From: a virus
Length of the DNA stretch: 22,814 nucleotides
Strand: one strand, 5' to 3'
Virus record (IMG/VR): IMGVR_UViG_3300045947_000024
Coordinates: 1-22,814 of that record
In this document: piece by piece, positions 19,548 to 22,814 of the stretch
Layout: each line of letters begins with the position of its first letter
Numbering within the stretch: the stretch's first letter is position 1
Position numbers and translations under genes: made by a program
The notes under the pieces: model-generated
Told to the model about the DNA's origin: nothing
Database searches by the model: none
The model's input: only the letters and a program-made list of their open reading frames with translations

Positions 19548-20138
19548 TCAGGCCCCCTGCACTTCGCCGCATTCCAGGATCAAGTACCGATGCGCGAACG
19601 CCGGATCGGCGTGCGGCAGGACGCCGGCAATCTCGAGCAGCGTCGGCGCCGATTCCTGAAACTTCGTCCATTTCAGCCGCATGTGTGGCCACAGATCCGG
19701 TTGATAGTGAATCGTGACGCGATAGGTCGCGATCGATGCGACGGCTTCCGCGGCCAGGCGTTCGCTAGCTGTCAACGGCTGGACCTGGCCATAGACGACG
19801 CCGACATCCCACCAACCCGATCCGCTCCCGCCTTGCGAATCCGATCGAAAGTCGACCGTGATCGATCCGGACGCCGGCGAGTCCAGCGTGTCAGCGACGT
19901 CGTACGAAAACGACGTCGGACCGGTCACGACGATCTGGATCTGTTCGCCGTTATAGCCGAGCGGCATCGCGCCGCGGACGGCGACGTAATCACCGGTCGT
20001 CAGTCCGTGCGGCGTCGCGGTCACGGCGTCGGCACGGCCGGCGGTCTGCGACAGCGACGACACGACGGACGACGGCGGATCGTCCGATTGAATGGTCAGC
20101 GGTTCGGTCATGCGTCCGATCGGATTGACAGGCGGCAT
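19548..20138 (-). CDS. head-closure (head-tail adaptor) with an inserted beta domain
   Basis: A 196-residue protein. Residues 1-20 (GRMTEPLTIQS) and 108-196 (GWWDVGVVYGQVQPLTASER, ATYRVTIHYQPDLWPHMRLK, APTLLEIAGV, RYLILECGEV) match the Phage_H_T_join/SPP1 gp16 family, which closes the head and connects the tail. Between them, residues about 25-100 read ADAVTATPHGLTTGDYVAVRG, YNGEQIQIVVTGPTSFSYDV and SPASGSITVDF. This is a small beta domain that I recognise from other phage proteins (HGLTTGDxV...YNG...VTGPTTFxY), seemingly inserted in an outward loop. Start ATG 20138, four bases after the upstream stop. Confidence 0.82.
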   Translation of the reverse strand: MPPVNPIGRMTEPLTIQSDDPPSSVVSSLSQTAGRADAVTATPHGLTTGDYVAVRGAMPLGYNGEQIQIVVTGPTSFSYDVADTLDSPASGSITVDFRSDSQGGSGSGWWDVGVVYGQVQPLTASERLAAEAVASIATYRVTIHYQPDLWPHMRLKWTKFQESAPTLLEIAGVLPHADPAFAHRYLILECGEVQGA

Positions 20139-20142
20139 GTCG

Positions 20143-20472
20143 TTACCGTGCCGTGCCGATATGCCAGGGGGCCAAAAGCGTCTGGACGCGGTACGACAAG
20201 GCGCCGCCTTTTTGCGGTTCCGGATTGTCGTCCGTGCCGCGGTTCGCCCACTGGTCGGCCAGGACGTTGAGGATCGCGGCGCGAACGTTCCGCGGCACGG
20301 TCGTCGCCGTCCACGGTTCCGCCGGCAGATTGAAATTCAGAAACGCGCCGACGATCGCCGTCGCGTCGTCGACTTTCGACTGAATGAACGCATCCCGTAA
20401 GGCGTGCGCGACGTCGATCTGTTCTTTGGCGTCGGCCAGCGTCACGATCGGTCCGGCAAAGACGTCGCCCAT
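20143..20472 (-). CDS. head-tail connector (gp6-like)
   Basis: A 109-residue mostly helical protein with LADAKEQIDVAHALRDAFI, KVDDATAIVGAFLNF and VPRNVRAAILNVLADQWANR, ending with PQKGGALSYRVQTLLAPWHI. This is the layout of HK97 gp6-type connectors, which form a ring below the portal. The ATG at 20472 overlaps the upstream stop (TAATG). Order portal, CBM-like protein, connector, head closure supports it. Confidence 0.82.
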   Translation of the reverse strand: MGDVFAGPIVTLADAKEQIDVAHALRDAFIQSKVDDATAIVGAFLNFNLPAEPWTATTVPRNVRAAILNVLADQWANRGTDDNPEPQKGGALSYRVQTLLAPWHIGTAR

Positions 20473-20999
20473 TACCGATCCGGACCTTTCCAGTCTTTAC
20501 CGCGGCGGACCATGAGCGTCCAGGCGCCGACGTCGTTGCCGGGGCGCAGCTGTGTCGACTGGTTACAGTGCCAGAGGTTTCCGCCGGCGGTCACGACGTC
20601 GCCAGGCGCGTACGGCCGGCCGGCGACGTAGACGCCTTGATAGACGACCAGCGGCGGCGTCAGGACGACCTGGACGCCGTTTGCGAAACAGAACGTGAAC
20701 GTCCGTACGCCGTCATAGACCAGCGGCGGATCGGCGAAGCCGATGCCGTCCGCGCCGCGATCGCCGACCGGTCCTGGTAGCGCCGGCCGCGCCTCGACCG
20801 CGGCCAGGCGTTCGCGGACGGCGCCGACGTCGCCAGCCAGCGCGACCAGCGCGGCGGCGGTCGGCGGATCGGTCGTCCGGCGTTCCAGGTCCGCGATCCG
20901 CGTGTCGACTGCCGCCAGGCGCGTCAGGACCGGTCGCAGCGCCGTTCTGAGGACTTCCAGGACGTCCGCCGCCAGACGGACGGGATCAAGCCGCGGCAT
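20472..20999 (-). CDS. coiled-coil protein with chitin-binding-like module
   Basis: A 175-residue protein. ATG 20999 is chosen over a longer frame because GGAGG lies six bases before it. Residues 8-72 form a coiled coil (LAADVLEVLRTALRPVLTRL, TRIADLE, VRERLAAVEA). A collagen-like Gly linker (PGPVGDRGADGIG) leads to LVYDGVRTFTFCFANG and to residues 118-170, which match the carbohydrate-binding 5/12 pattern: YQGVYVAGRPYAPGDVVTAG, NLWHCN, ...GAWTLMVRRGKDW. Such proteins often follow the portal in phages of GC-rich bacteria. It may be a capsid or neck decoration that sticks to glycans. It overlaps the portal gene by 14 bases. Confidence 0.8.
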   Translation of the reverse strand: MPRLDPVRLAADVLEVLRTALRPVLTRLAAVDTRIADLERRTTDPPTAAALVALAGDVGAVRERLAAVEARPALPGPVGDRGADGIGFADPPLVYDGVRTFTFCFANGVQVVLTPPLVVYQGVYVAGRPYAPGDVVTAGGNLWHCNQSTQLRPGNDVGAWTLMVRRGKDWKGPDR

Positions 21000-22410
21000 A
21001 CCAGTCCTCCGCGCTGAGGGCTTTGTGGAAGGCATCGCGGAATGCCGCGTTCAGGTCGTCGTCGTCCAGGTCGTCGTCGTCCGCCGGCAGCGGTCCGCTG
21101 ACCGCCGGCGTCGCCGGCGGCGGCTTGCTGAACGGCTGATCCTGGTCGCGTTCGGCCAGCGCCGTCAGACTGTAATTCTGCTGCTGCATGTACGGCGTAT
21201 CGCCGCCGTCGACCGGTCCGAGGCCAAAGTAGCGGTACCTGGCTTCGTTCGGCGTCATGGCGCCCGATCCGATCGCGTCGACGGCGGCTTTCGTCCGCGT
21301 CGGCGAATCCAGCCAGATCAGATCGTCGATCGCGAATTCAGTGCCGTACGGCCGGATCAGTTCCAGTCCGTCGTCGAGCGCGAATTCCAGCGCCGTCATA
21401 TGCGCTTGCAGACATTGTGAATAGAACTGCTGTGTCGCCTGTTCGCTGTTCGCCGCCGGCGTCGCCTTGCTGGTATTGACCAGGCCGATCGGAACGTGGA
21501 AACAGCCGGCGATCGTTTCGTCGGACCAGTGCAGCTGATCGATCAGCTGTGCATCGGCGGCGGATTGTGCCGTGGCTTCGTATTTCATGCCGGCGTCGAG
21601 GACCGCGGCTTTGCCGACGTTCGTGCCGCCGTGCCGCGCGTACCAGTTTTCGAGGATCGCGTCGGCCTCCTGTTCGGTCAGCGGTAACGGCGACGTCAGG
21701 ACGCCGGACGGCTGCGATCCGTTGGCAAAGAACGTCGTGGAACTTTCCTGAATGCGGAGGCCTTGCAGCGCCGCCAGGCCGCACGCATAGATCGGACTGA
21801 CGCCGACCAACGGATGAAACAGCGGTACCATGAGGTCGTGAATCAGTTCGCGCGCCGGCACGGCCGGAAAGTTCGGATCGAATCGATCCGGCGTCAAGCC
21901 GTTCAGGTCGTCGCGTCCGAGCTGGTAATAGACCGCGCCGTCCGGCGCGACCAGCGGCGTGACTTTCGTCGGATCCAGCACGTACAGCGCGACGACGACG
22001 CCGCGGCCGTCACGCTGTTTCAAGACATAGGTATTACCGTGGAGCAATTTCGATGCGATCCACAGTTCCACGAATTTCTGGATCGACTGGTAGCGGTTCG
22101 GCTTCCGCAGGACCGGCGAATACGCCGGACTGGTCGTGTCGGTCCACACCGTTCCGAGGTCGGTTTCCGTCGCGCTGACCAGGCGTAGTCGGCACTTTCC
22201 GATCGTTTCGGCGATCAGCGTCGCGCAAGCAAAGACGGTCGGATTCTGTGTGACGTCCGATAGCGCGATTTCTTCGTTCTTCTGCCAGGCGCCCGTGTAC
22301 GGTTCACGGACGACCGGCCAGCTGCCGCGGTACCGGCGTCGTTCCGGTACCGGCGTCAGCGGACCAGTCGCCCGCGTCAAGCGAAGTTCGTAGCCGAACG
22401 GCAGTTTCAC
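20986..22410 (-). CDS. portal protein (HK97 family)
   Basis: A 474-residue portal protein, GTG 22410 overlapping the capsid stop (GTGA); in-frame sequence upstream of it lies inside the capsid gene and is Arg-rich. Hallmarks in order: ALSDVTQNPTVFACATLIAE, GKCRLRLVS, LRKPNRYQSIQKFVELW, LLHGNTYVLKQRDGRG, ALYVLDPTKVTPLV, LIHDLMVPLFHPLVGVSPIY, FFANGSQPSGVL, WSDETIAGCFHVPIGLVN, FYSQCLQAHMTALEFAL and MTPNEARYRYFGL. The C terminus is Pro/Asp-rich and acidic (DDDDLDDDDL). Portals form the dodecameric DNA channel of the head. The capsid gene being upstream of the portal is the reverse of the usual HK97 order. Confidence 0.95.
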   Translation of the reverse strand: MKLPFGYELRLTRATGPLTPVPERRRYRGSWPVVREPYTGAWQKNEEIALSDVTQNPTVFACATLIAETIGKCRLRLVSATETDLGTVWTDTTSPAYSPVLRKPNRYQSIQKFVELWIASKLLHGNTYVLKQRDGRGVVVALYVLDPTKVTPLVAPDGAVYYQLGRDDLNGLTPDRFDPNFPAVPARELIHDLMVPLFHPLVGVSPIYACGLAALQGLRIQESSTTFFANGSQPSGVLTSPLPLTEQEADAILENWYARHGGTNVGKAAVLDAGMKYEATAQSAADAQLIDQLHWSDETIAGCFHVPIGLVNTSKATPAANSEQATQQFYSQCLQAHMTALEFALDDGLELIRPYGTEFAIDDLIWLDSPTRTKAAVDAIGSGAMTPNEARYRYFGLGPVDGGDTPYMQQQNYSLTALAERDQDQPFSKPPPATPAVSGPLPADDDDLDDDDLNAAFRDAFHKALSAEDWYAAA

Positions 22411-22814
22411 GATCGCCGTTTGTGATTCGTTTCCGGTTCCACGTCGACGGCCGGCGTCGGCTGGCGCCGTCCGGTCGCCGGATTCAGCATGAGCGACGGC
22501 GTATAGGTCGCGCCGCTGACGAACTTCACGGCGTTCGGCGTGATCCGTTTCCAGTTCACGTACCGCTCTGCGCGGAGGCCGACCAGGTTTTCCTGCCACA
22601 GCGACCGCATAACGACAGTCGCATCTGGCGGATTCATCGGCGCCGAATCCATCTGCACGGACGCCTCTTTCGACACGTCGACCGTCACCTGGCCGTCGTC
22701 GGCGTACAGGATGTACGGCGCCGCGACGCCAATGACCCAGCCGTTCGCGGTATTCGACGTGATCACGTTGAAACCTTCGGCGTTTCCGCCTTTGACGCCG
22801 ATGCCGGGGAACAG
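22407..22814 (-). CDS. major capsid protein (HK97 fold), C-terminal part
   Basis: The last 135 residues of a major capsid protein; the gene continues beyond the right edge. Visible: GWVIGVAAPYILYADDGQVT, VDVSKEASVQMDSAP, ATVVMRSLWQENLVGLRAER, and YVNWKRITPNAVKFVSGATY. The LWQxNLVGLRAERxxxWKR block is the typical end of HK97-fold capsid proteins in phage genomes. A Lys/Arg-rich tail (ETNHKRRS) follows. The stop overlaps the portal GTG, so capsid and portal are translationally coupled. Confidence 0.9.
   Translation of the reverse strand: MFPGIGVKGGNAEGFNVITSNTANGWVIGVAAPYILYADDGQVTVDVSKEASVQMDSAPMNPPDATVVMRSLWQENLVGLRAERYVNWKRITPNAVKFVSGATYTPSLMLNPATGRRQPTPAVDVEPETNHKRRS

Noticed and set aside
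1-22814. High frequency of GATC and CGATCG words as a possible methylation or phage signal
   Set aside because: It is visible throughout and in all genes, so it reflects overall word usage; counting against expectation was not possible here.

Overview
This window is almost entirely tailed-phage DNA from a GC-rich host. Two-thirds of it is a leftward late operon: the 3' end of a major capsid gene (right edge), then portal, connector, tail tube, tail-chaperone, tape-measure, hub and fibre genes. With a tail terminator, tube and tape measure but no visible sheath gene, it looks like a siphovirus. The host cannot be named. A lipoprotein and a jelly-roll-like protein at the end of the late operon resemble, from memory, proteins of soil lineages such as Acidobacteriota, so a host of that kind is a weak guess.

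Layout. 0.1-1.7 kb: small leftward accessory genes including a VRR-NUC nuclease. 1.69-1.88 kb: an attachment-site region, made of the 3' half of a tRNA gene (anticodon CGT, Thr) with a palindrome on one side and three 10-bp direct repeats on the other. 1.8-3.95 kb: tiny, tightly overlapping leftward genes, several of them broken. 3.95-5.5 kb: tyrosine integrase with an apparent inserted domain. 5.5-7.2 kb: excisionase-like HTH, ribbon-helix-helix regulator with its operator, three hypotheticals and an XRE repressor. 7.2-7.3 kb: divergent control region. 7.3-8.3 kb: two rightward XRE-type regulators. 8.3-22.8 kb: the late operon, read leftward, converging on the second of these with 3 bp between the stop codons.

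How it works together. The three XRE proteins and the divergent promoters are the likely lysogeny switch. The leftward early operon runs from the XRE repressor through the ribbon-helix-helix and excisionase-like genes to the integrase and toward the att core, with nearly every gene overlapping the next by ATGA or GTGA. Phage-type genes lie on both sides of the att core, so it behaves as attP of a phage genome rather than as a prophage end. Terminase, lysis and replication genes are not in the window.

Most noteworthy: an integrase with a foreign HTH-like segment inside its catalytic domain; a probable -1 frameshift site (nine A) joining the two tail chaperones; an 18-bp perfect inverted repeat around a GTAC-rich block inside a gene; tandem adhesin-like repeats inserted in the tail hub; and a cluster of single-base lesions in the small early genes that contrasts with intact structural genes. 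I found no clearly new defence or anti-defence system.
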